64,000 bases of DNA from Methanothermobacter sp. CaT2 (GCF_000828575.1 NZ_AP011952.1:937501-1001500), one strand, 5' to 3'; shown: positions 1 to 11,471, counted from the stretch's first letter. Notes: a model not told the origin generated them from the sequence alone. Made by a program: numbers and translations.

Positions 1-30
1 TTCGTAACTTACAGGCTTGTTCAGGACTAG
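1..30 (+). CDS. rpoH: RNA polymerase subunit H (RpoH/Rpo5), C-terminal end only
   Basis: The first nine codons of the window read FVTYRLVQD and end in TAG at 28-30. The YRLV ending is the conserved C-terminus of the archaeal RpoH/Rpb5 subunit, and rpoH directly precedes rpoB'' in archaeal polymerase operons. Only the tail is present, so the call rests on nine residues plus gene order. Confidence 0.72.
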   Translation, partial: FVTYRLVQD

Positions 31-88
31 TTTTTAAGATTAGCGCTGCAGGATCATTTCATCATTTAATTTGTTTTGGAGGAAGTCC

Positions 89-1633
89 ATGAAAAAAAGT
101 GCATGGGGATTGGTAGACGCGTTTTTTGATAAATACGACCTGGTGGACCACCACATCCATTCATATAACGACTTCGTAAGTAACCGCATACAGGAAATAA
201 TAGATACAAGCGAACCCATTGAACTGGAACAGGGAAAGTACCGGGTTGAAACAGGAAAGGTGAGCATAGAGAAGCCCTTCATCAAGGAGGCCGACGGTTC
301 AAAGAGCAAGATATACCCCACAGAGGCCAGGCTGAGGAACCTCACATACTCGGCCCATATGAGCCTGGAGATGAGGCTCATCAAGGAGGGCGGGCCTGAA
401 ACAGAATTTGAGAAGGTGTACATCGGTGAACTGCCTGTGATGCTGAAATCCGAGATATGCCACCTCCACGGCCTCAGCAGGAAGGAACTCATTGAGAAGG
501 GTGAAGACCCCGCAGACCCTGGAGGCTACTTCATTGTTAACGGATCAGAGAGGTCCATCGTCACAATGGAGGAGATAGCCCCCAACAAGATAATCCTTGA
601 GAGAATCGGCGAAGAGGATGAAAACAGGGCTCGGGCGATAGTAACATCCATAAGGAGCGGATTCAGGGCCAGAATATCCCTCGAGTACCGTAAGCCAAGG
701 AAGACCGGTGTTTTCCTGCGTATATCCTTCCCCTACGTTCCAGGGGAAATCCCACTTGTCATACTACTCAGGGCCCTTGGACTTGCAACTGACCAGGAAA
801 TCATCACAAGCATATCAGACGACTTCAACTACCAGATGATAGCTGCAGACGATATACAGGTCTCCCTTGAAAAGCTCAACCTCAACAAAAAGGAGATGGA
901 GGAGCTTGACGAAGAGGATAGGAGGGAGTACCTCATAAGGAGCGCCATAAAGTACATCGGTAACCGCGTCGCCAAGGGGATGACCGAGGAATACCGTATA
1001 AAAAGGGCTGAAGACGTCATAGATCGATACCTCCTGCCCCATATAGGAACAGGACCCGAAAAGAGGCTGGAGAAGGCAACATACCTTGCTGAGATGACCG
1101 AGATGCTACTGCAGGTCATATCAGGGGAGCGCAAACCCCACGACAAGGACCACTACACGAACAAGAGGCTCAGGGTTTCAGGCGACCTCATGGAGGACCT
1201 CCTGAGGGTGGCCTTCACAAGTCTTAGCAGGGATATGAGTTACCAGCTTGAGAGGAGCCTTGCGAGGGGGAAGGAGCCGTCCGTCAAGCAGGCTGTGAGA
1301 TCCGATGTGCTGACAGAGAACCTCAAACACGCCATTGCAACCGGTAACTGGGTTGGTGGAAGGGCAGGTGTGAGCCAGCTGCTGGACCGGACAAGTTACA
1401 TGGGTACACTCTCCCACATGAGGAGAGTCGTTTCACCCCTCAGCAGGAGCCAGCCACACTTCGAGGCAAGGGACCTTCACCCGACCCAGTTCGGTAAGAT
1501 CTGTCCTAATGAGACCCCTGAGGGTCCAAACTGTGGTCTTGTTAAGAACCTCGCCCTGCTGGCAAAGATATCCGAGGGCTCAGATGCCAGTGAGGTGGAG
1601 GAGATCATAAAAAAGATGGGGGTTGTGAACTAA
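89..1633 (+). CDS. rpoB2: DNA-directed RNA polymerase subunit B'' (N-terminal half of the beta-like subunit)
   Basis: Forms the N-terminal half of the second-largest RNA polymerase subunit, as the separate B'' chain usual in methanogens. The 514-residue protein carries the protrusion and lobe domains, and near residues 440-495 the Rpb2 domain 3/fork region with SHMRRVVSPLSRSQPHFEAR and the conserved NETPEGPNCGLVKNLA stretch. The ATG at 89 is preferred because GGAGG lies at 78-82; an in-frame TTG at 71 would sit upstream of that site. The partner B' chain starts 22 bases after the stop. The split is ordinary for this lineage and is not a frameshift, since each half has its own ribosome binding site. 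Confidence 0.97.
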   Translation: MKKSAWGLVDAFFDKYDLVDHHIHSYNDFVSNRIQEIIDTSEPIELEQGKYRVETGKVSIEKPFIKEADGSKSKIYPTEARLRNLTYSAHMSLEMRLIKEGGPETEFEKVYIGELPVMLKSEICHLHGLSRKELIEKGEDPADPGGYFIVNGSERSIVTMEEIAPNKIILERIGEEDENRARAIVTSIRSGFRARISLEYRKPRKTGVFLRISFPYVPGEIPLVILLRALGLATDQEIITSISDDFNYQMIAADDIQVSLEKLNLNKKEMEELDEEDRREYLIRSAIKYIGNRVAKGMTEEYRIKRAEDVIDRYLLPHIGTGPEKRLEKATYLAEMTEMLLQVISGERKPHDKDHYTNKRLRVSGDLMEDLLRVAFTSLSRDMSYQLERSLARGKEPSVKQAVRSDVLTENLKHAIATGNWVGGRAGVSQLLDRTSYMGTLSHMRRVVSPLSRSQPHFEARDLHPTQFGKICPNETPEGPNCGLVKNLALLAKISEGSDASEVEEIIKKMGVVN

Positions 1634-1655
1634 TTTTTCACCGGGAGGCTGTTAA

Positions 1656-3467
1656 GTGAGTAAAACCAAAATTTACATTAACGGGAAGCTTATAGGGAGC
1701 TGTGAAAACCCTGAAGAATTTGTTGAGGAGATGCGGAAAAAGAGGAGATCCGGAGAAGTCTCCCCTGAAATGAACATAACCCATTACCCTGAAAATCATG
1801 AGATTTACATATTCACAGACCCTGGAAGGGCCAGGAGGCCCCTTATCATAGTTGAGTACGGGGACCCCCTACTCACAGACGAACACCTTGAAAGGCTGGA
1901 ATCAGGTGAAATGTCATGGGACGACCTCATAGCTGAGGGTGTAATAGAGTACCTGGACGCAGAGGAGGAGGAAAACTCCTACATAGCCATGAGCCCTGAG
2001 GAAATCAATGACGAACACACACACCTCGAAATAGACCCATCCACCATGCTCGGTATCTGTGCAGGTATCATCCCCTTTGCAAACCACAACTCATCACCAA
2101 GGAACACCATGGAGGCGGGGATGACCAAGCAGGCCCTTGGTCTCTACGCATCAAACTATGACCTCAGGACAGATACGCGTGCACACCTCCTCCACCACCC
2201 CCAGGTCCCAATAGTCAAGACAAGGATAATAGATGTGACAGGCTACGATGAAAGACCATCAGGTCAGAACTTCGTTGTTGCTGTAATGTCCTATGAGGGC
2301 TACAACATGGAGGACGCCCTCATACTCAACAAGGCATCCCTCGAGAGGGGCCTTGCAAGGTCCTCATTCTTCAGGTCCTATGAGGCCGCCGAGAGGAGAT
2401 ACCCTGGTGGTCAGGAGGATCGCTTCGAGATACCGGAGAAGGGCGTCAGGGGCTACAGGTCAGAGAGCGACTACAGGCACCTTGACGAGGACGGCATAAT
2501 AAACCCCGAGACAGAGGTGTCATCAGGTGACGTCCTGATAGGTAAAACATCACCACCACGTTTCCTTGAAGAGATAGATGAATTCGGGACCGTGGCAGAG
2601 CGAAGAAGGGAAACATCAGTAACCGTACGCCACGGTGAAAAGGGTATAGTGGACGCGGTCCTGCTTACAGAAACTGTTGAGGGTAGCAGACTCGCCAAGA
2701 TCAGGGTCAGGGAACAGAGACAGCCTGAACTCGGTGACAAGTTCGCCTCAAGGCACGGTCAGAAGGGGGTCGTAGGTCTCATAGTATCCCAGGAGGACAT
2801 GCCATTCACCGAGGACGGAGTTGTTCCTGACCTCATAGTCAACCCCCATGCCATACCATCAAGGATGTCAGTGGGGCAGGTCCTTGAGATGCTGGCGGGT
2901 AAGGCTGCCTGCATGGAGGGCCGCCGGGTGGATGGAACACCATTCACAGGAGAGCACGAGGATGACATAAAGGAGGCCCTCAGGGCAAACGGATTTGAAA
3001 GTGCAGGTGTTGAATCACTCTACAACGGTATAACCGGTGAGAGGATAGAGGCTGAGATATTCATTGGAGTGGCCTACTACCAGAAACTGCACCACATGAC
3101 AACAGACAAGGTGTATGCACGATCCAGGGGTCCGGTCCAGGTCCTCACAAGACAGCCCACAGAGGGGAGGGCAAGGGAAGGAGGTCTCAGATTCGGTGAA
3201 ATGGAAAGGGACTGCCTCATCGCACATGGAGCTGCCCTCGCCCTTAAGGAGAGACTTCTTGATGAATCAGACAAATATGAGGCACTGGTATGTGCAGAGT
3301 GTGGTATGGTGGCAGTCTATGACAAGATAAGGGACAAAAAATACTGTCCGATATGTGAGGACTCGGAATCATTCCCTGTGGAGGTATCATACGCCTTCAA
3401 ATTACTGCTGGACGAACTCAAGAGTCTCTGCATCTTCCCGAAACTCATACTGGAAGATAAGGCATGA
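1656..3467 (+). CDS. rpoB1: DNA-directed RNA polymerase subunit B' (C-terminal half of the beta-like subunit)
   Basis: C-terminal half of the second-largest polymerase subunit, holding the hybrid-binding and wall domains. Visible motifs are [12 protein letters not shown] near residue 215, [12 protein letters not shown] near residue 359 with the conserved lysines lining the RNA-DNA hybrid, and a C-terminal zinc ribbon CAECG...CPIC at about residues 546-567. It is 603 residues long, starts with GTG at 1656 after GGGAGG, and follows B'' closely in the same operon. B' and B'' together match the length of bacterial RpoB-type subunits without their lineage-specific inserts. Confidence 0.97.
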   Translation: MSKTKIYINGKLIGSCENPEEFVEEMRKKRRSGEVSPEMNITHYPENHEIYIFTDPGRARRPLIIVEYGDPLLTDEHLERLESGEMSWDDLIAEGVIEYLDAEEEENSYIAMSPEEINDEHTHLEIDPSTMLGICAGIIPFANHNSSPRNTMEAGMTKQALGLYASNYDLRTDTRAHLLHHPQVPIVKTRIIDVTGYDERPSGQNFVVAVMSYEGYNMEDALILNKASLERGLARSSFFRSYEAAERRYPGGQEDRFEIPEKGVRGYRSESDYRHLDEDGIINPETEVSSGDVLIGKTSPPRFLEEIDEFGTVAERRRETSVTVRHGEKGIVDAVLLTETVEGSRLAKIRVREQRQPELGDKFASRHGQKGVVGLIVSQEDMPFTEDGVVPDLIVNPHAIPSRMSVGQVLEMLAGKAACMEGRRVDGTPFTGEHEDDIKEALRANGFESAGVESLYNGITGERIEAEIFIGVAYYQKLHHMTTDKVYARSRGPVQVLTRQPTEGRAREGGLRFGEMERDCLIAHGAALALKERLLDESDKYEALVCAECGMVAVYDKIRDKKYCPICEDSESFPVEVSYAFKLLLDELKSLCIFPKLILEDKA

Positions 3468-3505
3468 TAATGGATTTAAGGGAATAAATCAAAGGAGAGA
3501 ATACC

Positions 3506-6118
3506 TTGAGAGGAATTTTAAAGAAAATTTCCCAGATAAACTTTGGCCTCATGTCCCCCGAGGATATCAGGAAGATGTCCGTCGCCCAGATCGTCACCCC
3601 GGACACCTACGACGAGGACGGGTACCCCATAGAGAACGGGCTCATGGATCCCAGGCTCGGTGTGATAGACCCCAGCCTCCGCTGCAGGACCTGCGGCGCC
3701 AAGGGTGGGGAGTGCCCGGGACACTTCGGAAGCATAAACCTTGCAAGACCCGTCATACACGTGGGATTCGCAGACACCATACACAAGATCCTGCGATCAA
3801 CGTGCAGAAAATGCAGCAGGGTCCTCCTCACAGAGACTGAAATCGAGGAATACCGTCAGAGGATCCTTGATGCAATGGAGAAGGAGGAAAGCCTCACACC
3901 CATAATAAAGGAGATATACACAGAGGCGCGCCGTGATAAGTGCCCCCACTGTGAGGAGGAACAGGAGGAGATCAAACTCGACAAGCCCGTCTCAATCGTC
4001 GAGGGAGACTACAAGCTCACACCCAGTGAGGTGAGGGAGCGTCTTGAGAGGATAAGCGATGACGACGCCCTCATCCTCGGTGTCAACCCAGAGGTTGCAA
4101 GGCCAGAATGGATGGTCCTGACAGTCCTCCCGGTCCCCCCGGTCACGGTGAGGCCCTCAATCACCCTTGAAACCGGTGAAAGGTCAGAGGACGACCTGAC
4201 CCATAAACTTGTCGATATACTCAGGATAAACCAGCGCCTCAAGGAGAACATGGAGGCAGGGGCTCCCCAGCTGATCGTGGAGGACCTCTGGGAACTGCTC
4301 CAGTACCATGTGACCACCTACTTCGATAACGAGGCCTCAGGTGTCCCCCCTGCAAGGCACCGATCCGGAAGACCCCTCAAGACCCTGGCCCAGAGGCTCA
4401 AGGGTAAGGAGGGACGTTTCAGAAGCAACCTTTCAGGTAAGAGGGTTAACTTCTCTGCCCGTACCGTCATCTCACCGGACCCCAACATCAGCATAAACGA
4501 GGTGGGTGTCCCTGAAATCATAGCCAGGGAGGTCACCGTACCGGTCTACGTCACAGAATGGAACCTGGACCGTATGAGGGAGTACATAGAAAACGGGCCA
4601 GACGTCCACCCTGGAGCCAACTACGTCATAAGACCCGACGGGCGCAAGATAAGGATCTACAACGAGACCAAGGAGGTCGTCCTTGAGAACCTCAAACCCG
4701 GATACATAGTTGAGAGACACCTCAAGGATGGTGACATCGTACTGTTCAACCGTCAGCCATCCCTCCACAGGATGTCCATGATGGCCCACCAGGTCCGTGT
4801 ACTGCCCTACAAGACCTTCCGTCTCAACCTGTGTGTCTGCCCACCCTACAACGCCGACTTTGACGGTGACGAGATGAACATGCACGTGTTCCAGACCGAG
4901 GAATCCAGGGCAGAGGCCAAGACCCTCATGCGTGTCCAGGAACACATACTATCACCCAGATTCGGTGGGCCCATAATAGGTGGTATACATGACCATATAT
5001 CAGGCGCCTACCTCCTCACAAGGAAGAGTGCGGTCTTCAGTGAGGAGAAGGTCTTCCAGATCCTCAAGAAGGCAGGACTGCCACTTCCAGACAGAAGAGG
5101 ACGTGACTGGACCGGTAAGGAGATCTTCAGCATGGTCCTCCCAGACGACCTCAACATGGTCTACCGGGCCGAGGTCTGCAGGAAATGCGAGGAATGCCTT
5201 GAAATGGAATGTGAAAACGACGCCTACGTTGTGATAGAAAACGGTCAGCTGATCTCAGGGGTCATCGACGAGAAGGCCTACGGTGCCTTCGCCGGTAAGA
5301 TCCTCGACCATATCGTCAAGGAGTACGGCACCGACGCCGCAAGGGAATTCCTTGACTCAGCAACCAAGCTCGCCATCGCAGGTATAATGCACGCGGGTTT
5401 CACCACAAGTACCAACGATGAGGAGATCCCTGAGGAGGCACGTGAGCGGATAGAGGCCCACCTGCGGAACGCAGAGGCACGGGTGGACCAGCTCATTGAG
5501 GCCTATGAGAACGGTGAACTCGAACCGCTACCCGGAAGGAGCCTCGAGGAGACTCTGGAGATGAAGATAATGCAGGTCCTCGGTGAAGCAAGGGACAAGT
5601 CAGGGGAAATCGCAGAGAGCTACTTTGACATGGACGAGAACCACGCAGTAATCATGGCACTTACAGGTGCAAGGGGTTCAATGCTCAACCTCACCCAGAT
5701 AACAGCCTGTGTGGGACAGCAGTCAGTCAGGGGTGGCCGTATCAGCAGGGGATACGACAACAGGACACTCCCCCACTTCAAGAAGGGAGAGCTCGGTGCT
5801 AAGTCCCGCGGATTCGTGCACTCAAGTTACAAGGAGGGACTTGACCCCATAGAATTCTTCTTCCATGCCATGGGGGGAAGAGAGGGTCTCGTTGATACAG
5901 CCATCCGTACAGCTCAGAGCGGTTACATGCAGAGGCGTCTCGTAAACGCCCTCCAGGACCTCACAGTCGATGAGGACGGCAGGGTAGTTGATAACAGGGG
6001 TGTTATAATACAGAACCGCTTCGGTGAGGATGGCGTTGATCCGGCAAAGAGTGACTATGGAAGGGTAGTGGACCTCGACAAACTCGTAGAGGAGATAAGG
6101 CTCAAGTCAAAGGGGTAA
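3506..6118 (+). CDS. rpoA1: DNA-directed RNA polymerase subunit A' (N-terminal part of the beta'-like subunit)
   Basis: Largest-subunit N-terminal part, carrying the catalytic centre. It has the clamp zinc motif beginning CRTCGAKGGECPGHFG near residue 59, a second zinc cluster CRKC...CPHC, the lid/switch segment VNFSARTVISPDPN, and the absolutely conserved NADFDGDEMNMH, in which D451, D453 and D455 would bind the catalytic magnesium. Length is 870 residues. The start is TTG at 3506, preceded by AAAGGAGAG at 3491-3499. A'' follows 9 bases after the stop. The break falls at the usual archaeal A'/A'' split site after the funnel. Confidence 0.97.
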   Translation: MRGILKKISQINFGLMSPEDIRKMSVAQIVTPDTYDEDGYPIENGLMDPRLGVIDPSLRCRTCGAKGGECPGHFGSINLARPVIHVGFADTIHKILRSTCRKCSRVLLTETEIEEYRQRILDAMEKEESLTPIIKEIYTEARRDKCPHCEEEQEEIKLDKPVSIVEGDYKLTPSEVRERLERISDDDALILGVNPEVARPEWMVLTVLPVPPVTVRPSITLETGERSEDDLTHKLVDILRINQRLKENMEAGAPQLIVEDLWELLQYHVTTYFDNEASGVPPARHRSGRPLKTLAQRLKGKEGRFRSNLSGKRVNFSARTVISPDPNISINEVGVPEIIAREVTVPVYVTEWNLDRMREYIENGPDVHPGANYVIRPDGRKIRIYNETKEVVLENLKPGYIVERHLKDGDIVLFNRQPSLHRMSMMAHQVRVLPYKTFRLNLCVCPPYNADFDGDEMNMHVFQTEESRAEAKTLMRVQEHILSPRFGGPIIGGIHDHISGAYLLTRKSAVFSEEKVFQILKKAGLPLPDRRGRDWTGKEIFSMVLPDDLNMVYRAEVCRKCEECLEMECENDAYVVIENGQLISGVIDEKAYGAFAGKILDHIVKEYGTDAAREFLDSATKLAIAGIMHAGFTTSTNDEEIPEEARERIEAHLRNAEARVDQLIEAYENGELEPLPGRSLEETLEMKIMQVLGEARDKSGEIAESYFDMDENHAVIMALTGARGSMLNLTQITACVGQQSVRGGRISRGYDNRTLPHFKKGELGAKSRGFVHSSYKEGLDPIEFFFHAMGGREGLVDTAIRTAQSGYMQRRLVNALQDLTVDEDGRVVDNRGVIIQNRFGEDGVDPAKSDYGRVVDLDKLVEEIRLKSKG

Positions 6119-6127
6119 GGTGATTCT

Positions 6128-7483
6128 GTGCAGGACATTATAGGGAAGATAGAGGATTACTCCTCAAAGAACGGGATCATCCTCCCGGATCCGGTGGTGG
6201 AATATGTGGCCCGGATTGCCGATGAGGATAAGCTGAAGGAATCCGAGCTCCAGGAGATGGTGAGGCTCTTCAGCAGAATAGCTGAGAGAAACCAGGGCCT
6301 TGAGGATGATGAACTCCTGGATGCAGTGGAGGAGGATTATCAGCGGATACTCAAGGTCCAGGCGCTCGTCAAAAGGAAGAGGGCCAAGTTCCCCCCGAAA
6401 CTCATTGAGGATATAGCTGAGGCCGTGAAGAAGCATGAACTCAGTGACGATGAACTGGATGAGCTCATAAGAAGTGTCAGGAGAGCCTATGACCGGGCCA
6501 GGGTTGAGGCCGGTGAGGCCGTTGGGACGGTGGCAGCCCAGTCAGTGGGTGAGCCAGGTACCCAGATGACAATGCGTACCTTCCACTATGCAGGTGTGGC
6601 AGAGCTCAACGTTACACTGGGTCTTCCAAGGCTCATAGAGATCGTTGACGCCAGGAAGAAGATATCCACGCCAACAATGAGCATCTACTTCGAGGGGGAC
6701 CTCAGGTACGATGAGGAATTCGTGCGAAGGAAGGCCAACAAGATAGGTAAGAGCACCCTGAACGATGTGCTTAAAAATTTCAGCATCCAGTACGCTGACA
6801 TGTCAGTTGTTGCTGAACTGGATGATGAAAAAATCCAGGAGAAGCACCTTGAATATGATGAGATACTGGCCAAGGTGGAAAAAACTTTTAAGAAAGTAGA
6901 AATAGATAACAACACACTGAGATTTGAACCCGCGAAACCCACCATAAGGGAGCTAAGGCTACTCGCAGATAAGGTGAGGAAACTCCAGATAAGCGGGGTT
7001 AAAAACATAGGAAAGGTGGTTATCCGTAAAGAGGATGATGAATGGGTAATCCACACTGAGGGTTCAAACCTTGGAGCTGTTCTTAAAGAAGAGGGTGTGG
7101 ATAAGGTCCGGACTACAACCAACGATATACATGAGATAGAGACAGTCCTGGGCATAGAGGCAGCTAGAAACGCGATAATACACGAAGCAAAGAGGACCAT
7201 GGAGGAACAGGGGCTAACAGTCGACATAAGGCACATAATGCTCGTTGCAGATATGATGACCGCTGATGGCTCTGTCAAGTCCATTGGAAGGCACGGTATC
7301 AGTGGTGAAAAGGCCAGTGTTCTTGCAAGGGCTTCTTTTGAGGAAACCGGTAAGCACCTTCTGAGAGCAAGTATCAGGGGCGAGGTGGACCACCTCACCG
7401 GTATCATAGAGAACATTATTATAGGGCAACCTATACCCCTGGGTACAGGTTCCGTTAGTGTTGTGATGAAAGAAAGAAAATAG
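6128..7483 (+). CDS. rpoA2: DNA-directed RNA polymerase subunit A'' (C-terminal part of the beta'-like subunit)
   Basis: C-terminal part of the largest polymerase subunit (451 residues, GTG start), contributing the trigger loop, jaw and cleft. The signature [19 protein letters not shown] is followed by [20 protein letters not shown] at about residues 131-170, the trigger-loop region. The following insert (about residues 185-330) is charged and variable, as in other archaea. The ending [20 protein letters not shown] is the conserved cleft/clamp closure. No intein is present, although this gene carries one in some archaea. Confidence 0.96.
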   Translation: MQDIIGKIEDYSSKNGIILPDPVVEYVARIADEDKLKESELQEMVRLFSRIAERNQGLEDDELLDAVEEDYQRILKVQALVKRKRAKFPPKLIEDIAEAVKKHELSDDELDELIRSVRRAYDRARVEAGEAVGTVAAQSVGEPGTQMTMRTFHYAGVAELNVTLGLPRLIEIVDARKKISTPTMSIYFEGDLRYDEEFVRRKANKIGKSTLNDVLKNFSIQYADMSVVAELDDEKIQEKHLEYDEILAKVEKTFKKVEIDNNTLRFEPAKPTIRELRLLADKVRKLQISGVKNIGKVVIRKEDDEWVIHTEGSNLGAVLKEEGVDKVRTTTNDIHEIETVLGIEAARNAIIHEAKRTMEEQGLTVDIRHIMLVADMMTADGSVKSIGRHGISGEKASVLARASFEETGKHLLRASIRGEVDHLTGIIENIIIGQPIPLGTGSVSVVMKERK

Positions 7484-7493
7484 GAGGCAGTAG

Positions 7494-7790
7494 ATGGACA
7501 TAGATAGAGGAATACGAGTCGCTGTAGATACTGGTAATGTTATCCTTGGATCAAAGAGGACTATTCAGAGCCTCAAACTGGGTAAGGGTAAACTGGTGGT
7601 GATGGCCAGCAACATTCCAGAGGACCTCAAGGAGGACATAGAATACTATGCGAAGCTATCAGAGATCCCGGTGTACACCCATGAAGGCACCAGTGTTGAA
7701 CTGGGCTCTGTCTGCGGTAAACCATTCACCGTGGGGGCCCTCTTAATCCAGGATCCAGGTGATTCAACAATACTGGAAATGGTGGGGTAG
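7494..7790 (+). CDS. rpl30e: Ribosomal protein L30e (RNAP-operon type)
   Basis: A 98-residue archaeal L30e of the L7Ae/L30e/S12e/Gadd45 fold that binds kink-turn RNA in the large ribosomal subunit. The N-terminal [20 protein letters not shown] and the central [20 protein letters not shown] are typical of the family, as is its place between rpoA'' and nusA. ATG at 7494 follows AGGAG at 7483-7487. The short spacings on both sides indicate co-transcription with the polymerase genes. Confidence 0.93.
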   Translation: MDIDRGIRVAVDTGNVILGSKRTIQSLKLGKGKLVVMASNIPEDLKEDIEYYAKLSEIPVYTHEGTSVELGSVCGKPFTVGALLIQDPGDSTILEMVG

Positions 7791-7796
7791 GTTGCT

Positions 7797-8228
7797 GTGA
7801 CTATCAAATTTACCACAAATGAGATAAGGTACATTGCACTCTTTGAGAGCATGACCGGTGCAATGGTGAAGGACTGCATCGTGGATGATGAAAACGGCAG
7901 GGTAACCTTCCTTGTCAAGAAGGGTGATATGGGTCTGGCCATAGGTAAAAAGGGAAGCACGGTTGCCAAGGTCCAGAAGGCCCTTGATAAGGGTGTTGAA
8001 GTAATAGAACACTCAAACGACCCCGTGGAGTTCATAAAGAACCTCATGGCACCAGCCAAGGTCAGGAGTATCAGGATACTCCAGAAGGAAAACGGTGAAA
8101 AGATAGCCACAGTTGAAACAGACCCGAAGAACAAGAGAATCGCCATTGGACGTGGCGGACAGAACATTGAGAGGGCCAGGCTTCTGGCCAGAAGACAGCA
8201 CAACATAAGCAATATTATAATAAAATAA
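7797..8228 (+). CDS. nusA: Transcription elongation factor NusA-like protein (archaeal, KH domains only)
   Basis: A short NusA homologue of 143 residues made of two KH RNA-binding domains. Archaeal NusA lacks the bacterial N-terminal polymerase-binding and S1 domains. The KH signatures appear as MGLAIGKKGSTVAKVQKAL and, near the C-terminus, RIAIGRGGQNIERARLLAR. GTG at 7797 follows GGTTG after the L30e stop. Its exact role in archaea (termination or rRNA transcription) is not shown by the sequence. Position before rps12 is conserved in Euryarchaeota. Confidence 0.94.
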   Translation: MTIKFTTNEIRYIALFESMTGAMVKDCIVDDENGRVTFLVKKGDMGLAIGKKGSTVAKVQKALDKGVEVIEHSNDPVEFIKNLMAPAKVRSIRILQKENGEKIATVETDPKNKRIAIGRGGQNIERARLLARRQHNISNIIIK

Positions 8229-8249
8229 TTTTTACAGGAGGAATCTTAT

Positions 8250-8675
8250 TTGCCAGGACTTTTCGCAGCAAAGAAACTTAAAAGCAAGAGGCAGAACTTC
8301 AGATGGAAGGACACACACTACAAGAGGAGATCACTGCGCCTCGACGTTAAGGCGGACCCCCTCGAGGGAGCACCCCAGGCCAGGGGTATAGTGATCGAGA
8401 AGGTTGGTATAGAGGCAAAACAGCCGAACTCAGCCATAAGGAAATGTGTCAGGGTCCAGCTCATAAAGAACGGAAAACAGATCACAGCCTTCGCACCTGG
8501 CGACGGCGCCATTGGTTTTATCGATGAACACGATGAGGTTGTTGTTGAGGGCATAGGTGGACCTTCAGGAAGGTCCATGGGTGACATACCCGGTGTCAGG
8601 TGGAAGGTGACGAAGGTCAACAACGTATCCCTGCAGGAAATGGTTAAAGGGAAAATAGAAAAACCTGTGAGGTAA
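8250..8675 (+). CDS. rps12: Small ribosomal subunit protein uS12
   Basis: A 141-residue archaeal/eukaryotic-type uS12 (S23e) that lines the decoding centre of the small subunit. The [20 protein letters not shown] block and [18 protein letters not shown] are diagnostic. The start is TTG at 8250 with ACAGGAGGAA just upstream. It opens the str-type part of the operon (S12-S7-EF2-EF1A-S10) with only five bases before rps7. Confidence 0.96.
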   Translation: MPGLFAAKKLKSKRQNFRWKDTHYKRRSLRLDVKADPLEGAPQARGIVIEKVGIEAKQPNSAIRKCVRVQLIKNGKQITAFAPGDGAIGFIDEHDEVVVEGIGGPSGRSMGDIPGVRWKVTKVNNVSLQEMVKGKIEKPVR

Positions 8676-8680
8676 TCCTT

Positions 8681-9241
8681 ATGAGTTTAGTTTTTGATAA
8701 ATGGGAACTGGACGAGGTCAAGGTTGAGGACATGGGCCTCGCCAAGTACATCTGCCTTGACAGTATCCTGGTCCCGCACACAATGGGAAGACACGTCAAG
8801 AGACAGTTCGCAAAGTCAAAGGTCTCCATTGTTGAGAGGCTCATAAACAAGGTGATGAGGACAGAAAGGAACTCAGGTAAAAAGAACAAGGCCTACAAGA
8901 TAGTGCAGAAAGCCTTTGAAATCATAAACAGGAGGACCAAGGAGAACCCTGTTCAGATCCTTGTTAAGGCCGTTGAAAACACCTCACCAAGGGAGGAGAC
9001 CACGAGGATCAAGTACGGTGGTATAGGTTACCAGGTCGCAGTTGACATCTCCCCCCAGAGGAGGGTGGACCTCTCACTGGGATTCATAACCAAGGGCGCA
9101 ATGCAGGCAGCATTCAAGAACAAGAAGTCCATAGAGGAGTGCCTTGCGAATGAGATAATGCTGGCTGCAGAGTACGACACAAGAAGCTTCGCGATTCAGA
9201 AGAAGGAAGAGAAAGAAAGGATAGCCAGATCCGCACATTAA
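8681..9241 (+). CDS. rps7: Small ribosomal subunit protein uS7
   Basis: A 186-residue archaeal uS7 that nucleates assembly of the small-subunit head. The core [39 protein letters not shown] and the C-terminal region ending ARSAH fit the family. ATG at 8681 overlaps the translational zone of rps12, separated by five bases, so translational coupling is likely. Confidence 0.95.
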   Translation: MSLVFDKWELDEVKVEDMGLAKYICLDSILVPHTMGRHVKRQFAKSKVSIVERLINKVMRTERNSGKKNKAYKIVQKAFEIINRRTKENPVQILVKAVENTSPREETTRIKYGGIGYQVAVDISPQRRVDLSLGFITKGAMQAAFKNKKSIEECLANEIMLAAEYDTRSFAIQKKEEKERIARSAH

Positions 9242-9258
9242 ACTTACAGGTGGTTTTA

Positions 9259-11451
9259 GTGAGCAGACGTGCAAAAATGATTAGTAAGATTAAGGAGCTC
9301 ATGTACCAGCCAGAGTACATCCGTAACATCGGTATAGTGGCACACATTGACCACGGGAAAACAACACTCTCCGACAACCTCCTGGCTGGTGCTGGGATGA
9401 TCTCCGCTGAACTGGCAGGGGATCAGCGCTTCCTTGACTTCGACGAACAGGAACAGGCAAGGGGTATCACCATTGACGCTGCGAACGTCTCAATGGTCCA
9501 CTCCTACGAGGGAAATGAATACCTCATAAACCTCATCGACACACCAGGTCACGTTGACTTCGGGGGTGACGTTACAAGGGCCATGAGGGCCGTTGACGGT
9601 GCAGTTGTTGTTGTATGTGCCGTTGAGGGCATAATGCCCCAGACAGAAACCGTGCTAAGGCAGGCCCTCAAGGAAAACGTGAGACCCGTCCTCTTCATAA
9701 ACAAGGTTGACAGGCTCATAAACGAACTTAAACTTGACGCCAGTGAGCTCCAGGAGAGGTTCGTGAAGATCATAGCAAATGCAAACAAACTCATCAAGAA
9801 CATGGCCCCTGAGGAGTTCAGGGACAAATGGCAGGTCCGTGTTGAGGATGGGAGTGTCGCCTTCGGTTCAGCCTACCACAACTGGGCGATAAACGTCCCC
9901 ATAATGCAGGAGACAGGCATAAACTTCAACGACATCTACGAGTACTGTAAGGAGGACAACCAGAAGGAACTTGCCCAGAAGGTGCCGCTACACCAGGTCC
10001 TTCTTGGAATGGTTGTTGAACACCTGCCAAGCCCCGCCGATTCCCAGGCATACAGGGTCCCAATAATATGGTCCGGGGACCTTGAAAGCGAAGAGGGACA
10101 GGCCATGCTAAAAACAGACCCTGAAGGCCCCCTTGCAGTGATGGTAACCGATGTGAGTATAGACAAACACGCCGGGGAAGTCGCCACGGGACGTGTCTAT
10201 GGTGGAACAATAGAGAAGGGAAGCGAGGTCTTCCTTGTGGGTTCCCACAGCAAGGCACGTGTCCAGCAGGTCGGTGTCTACATGGGACCAGAGAGGGTTA
10301 ACACCGACAAGGTCCCGGCAGGTAACATCGTGGCCATAACCGGTGCCAAGAATGCAGTTGCAGGTGAAACAATCTGCGACACCGGCAGGAAGATAAAGGC
10401 CTTTGAGGGCCTTGAACACATCTCCGAACCAGTGGTTACAGTTGCAGTTGAGGCCAAGAACACCAAGGACCTTCCAAAGCTCATAGAGGTACTCAGGCAG
10501 GTCGGTAAGGAGGACCCAACCGTAAGGGTTGAAATAAACGAGGAGACCGGTGAACACCTCATCTCAGGTATGGGTGAACTCCACCTTGAGATCATAGCCT
10601 ACAGGATCAACGAGAAGGGTGTTGAGATAGAGACATCAGAACCGATAGTCGTCTACAGGGAGACCGTTGCAGGTACCGCAGGACCCGTTGAGGGTAAATC
10701 ACCCAACAAACACAACCGCTTCTACATAGAAATTGAACCAGTTGAAGAATCAGTGATGCAAGCTATACAGGAAGGTAAGATAAAAGAAGGTCGTGTAAAG
10801 GGTAAGGAGATGGCCAAGAACTTCATAGAGGCAGGTATGGATAAGGAGGAAGCCAGAAGGGTCTGGGATGTCTATGAGAAGAACATCTTCATCAACATGA
10901 CCCGTGGTATCCAGTACCTCGACGAGATCAAGGAGCTCCTCATGGACGGATTTGAGAGTGCAATGGACAACGGCCCACTGGCCAAGGAGAAGGTCATGGG
11001 GGTTAAGATAAAACTCATGGACGCCAAGATCCACGAGGACGCTGTCCACAGGGGTCCCGCACAGGTACTTCCAGCCATAAGGAAGGGTATATTCGGTGCC
11101 ATGATGTCTGCAGAGCCAGTGCTCCTTGAACCCATACAGAAGGTATTCATCAACGTGCCACAGGATTACATGGGAAGCGCGACACGTGAGATACAGAACA
11201 GGCGTGGACAGATCGTCAACATGACCCAGGAGGGTGACATGGTAACCGTTGAATCCACTGTACCAGTGGCGGAGATGTTTGGATTCGCAGGCGATATCAG
11301 GTCAGCCACCGAGGGACGATGTCTCTGGTCAACAGAGAACGCTGGATTCGAGAGACTTCCAAATGAACTGCAGCACACCATAATAAGGGAGGTAAGGACC
11401 AGGAAGGGTCTGAGTCCTGAACCCTACAGGGCAGACCACTACCTGGGTTAA
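9259..11451 (+). CDS. fusA: Translation elongation factor 2 (aEF-2)
   Basis: GTPase that drives ribosomal translocation, 730 residues, cytoplasmic. The G motifs are visible: [10 protein letters not shown] (G1), RGITI (switch I), DTPGHVDF (G3) and NKVD (G4). Domain IV has [13 protein letters not shown], in which H597 is the residue expected to be converted to diphthamide in archaea and eukaryotes. GTG at 9259 is chosen because AGGTGG at 9248-9253 gives good spacing. An in-frame GTG at 9250 lies inside that site and is less likely. It completes the operon part before a new promoter at 11462. Confidence 0.96.
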   Translation: MSRRAKMISKIKELMYQPEYIRNIGIVAHIDHGKTTLSDNLLAGAGMISAELAGDQRFLDFDEQEQARGITIDAANVSMVHSYEGNEYLINLIDTPGHVDFGGDVTRAMRAVDGAVVVVCAVEGIMPQTETVLRQALKENVRPVLFINKVDRLINELKLDASELQERFVKIIANANKLIKNMAPEEFRDKWQVRVEDGSVAFGSAYHNWAINVPIMQETGINFNDIYEYCKEDNQKELAQKVPLHQVLLGMVVEHLPSPADSQAYRVPIIWSGDLESEEGQAMLKTDPEGPLAVMVTDVSIDKHAGEVATGRVYGGTIEKGSEVFLVGSHSKARVQQVGVYMGPERVNTDKVPAGNIVAITGAKNAVAGETICDTGRKIKAFEGLEHISEPVVTVAVEAKNTKDLPKLIEVLRQVGKEDPTVRVEINEETGEHLISGMGELHLEIIAYRINEKGVEIETSEPIVVYRETVAGTAGPVEGKSPNKHNRFYIEIEPVEESVMQAIQEGKIKEGRVKGKEMAKNFIEAGMDKEEARRVWDVYEKNIFINMTRGIQYLDEIKELLMDGFESAMDNGPLAKEKVMGVKIKLMDAKIHEDAVHRGPAQVLPAIRKGIFGAMMSAEPVLLEPIQKVFINVPQDYMGSATREIQNRRGQIVNMTQEGDMVTVESTVPVAEMFGFAGDIRSATEGRCLWSTENAGFERLPNELQHTIIREVRTRKGLSPEPYRADHYLG

Positions 11452-11461
11452 TCCCATTAAA

Positions 11462-11471
11462 CTTATATAAT
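11462..11471 (+). promoter_or_regulatory. TATA box for the EF-1A gene
   Basis: CTTATATAAT lies in the 113-base gap between EF-2 and EF-1A, with an A-rich stretch before it as expected for a BRE. Transcription would start near 11490 and give a leader of about 75 bases. This suggests that EF-1A and S10 can be expressed separately from the long upstream operon. Confidence 0.6.

Noticed and set aside
1625-1660. Split of the polymerase beta-like chain as a possible frameshift
   Set aside because: Both halves have their own ribosome binding site and start, and B''/B' splitting is normal for methanogens; the same holds for A'/A'' at 6118.
6685-7416. 243-codon minus-strand frame opposite rpoA2
   Set aside because: Serine/leucine-rich shadow of a conserved polymerase gene, with no start signal.
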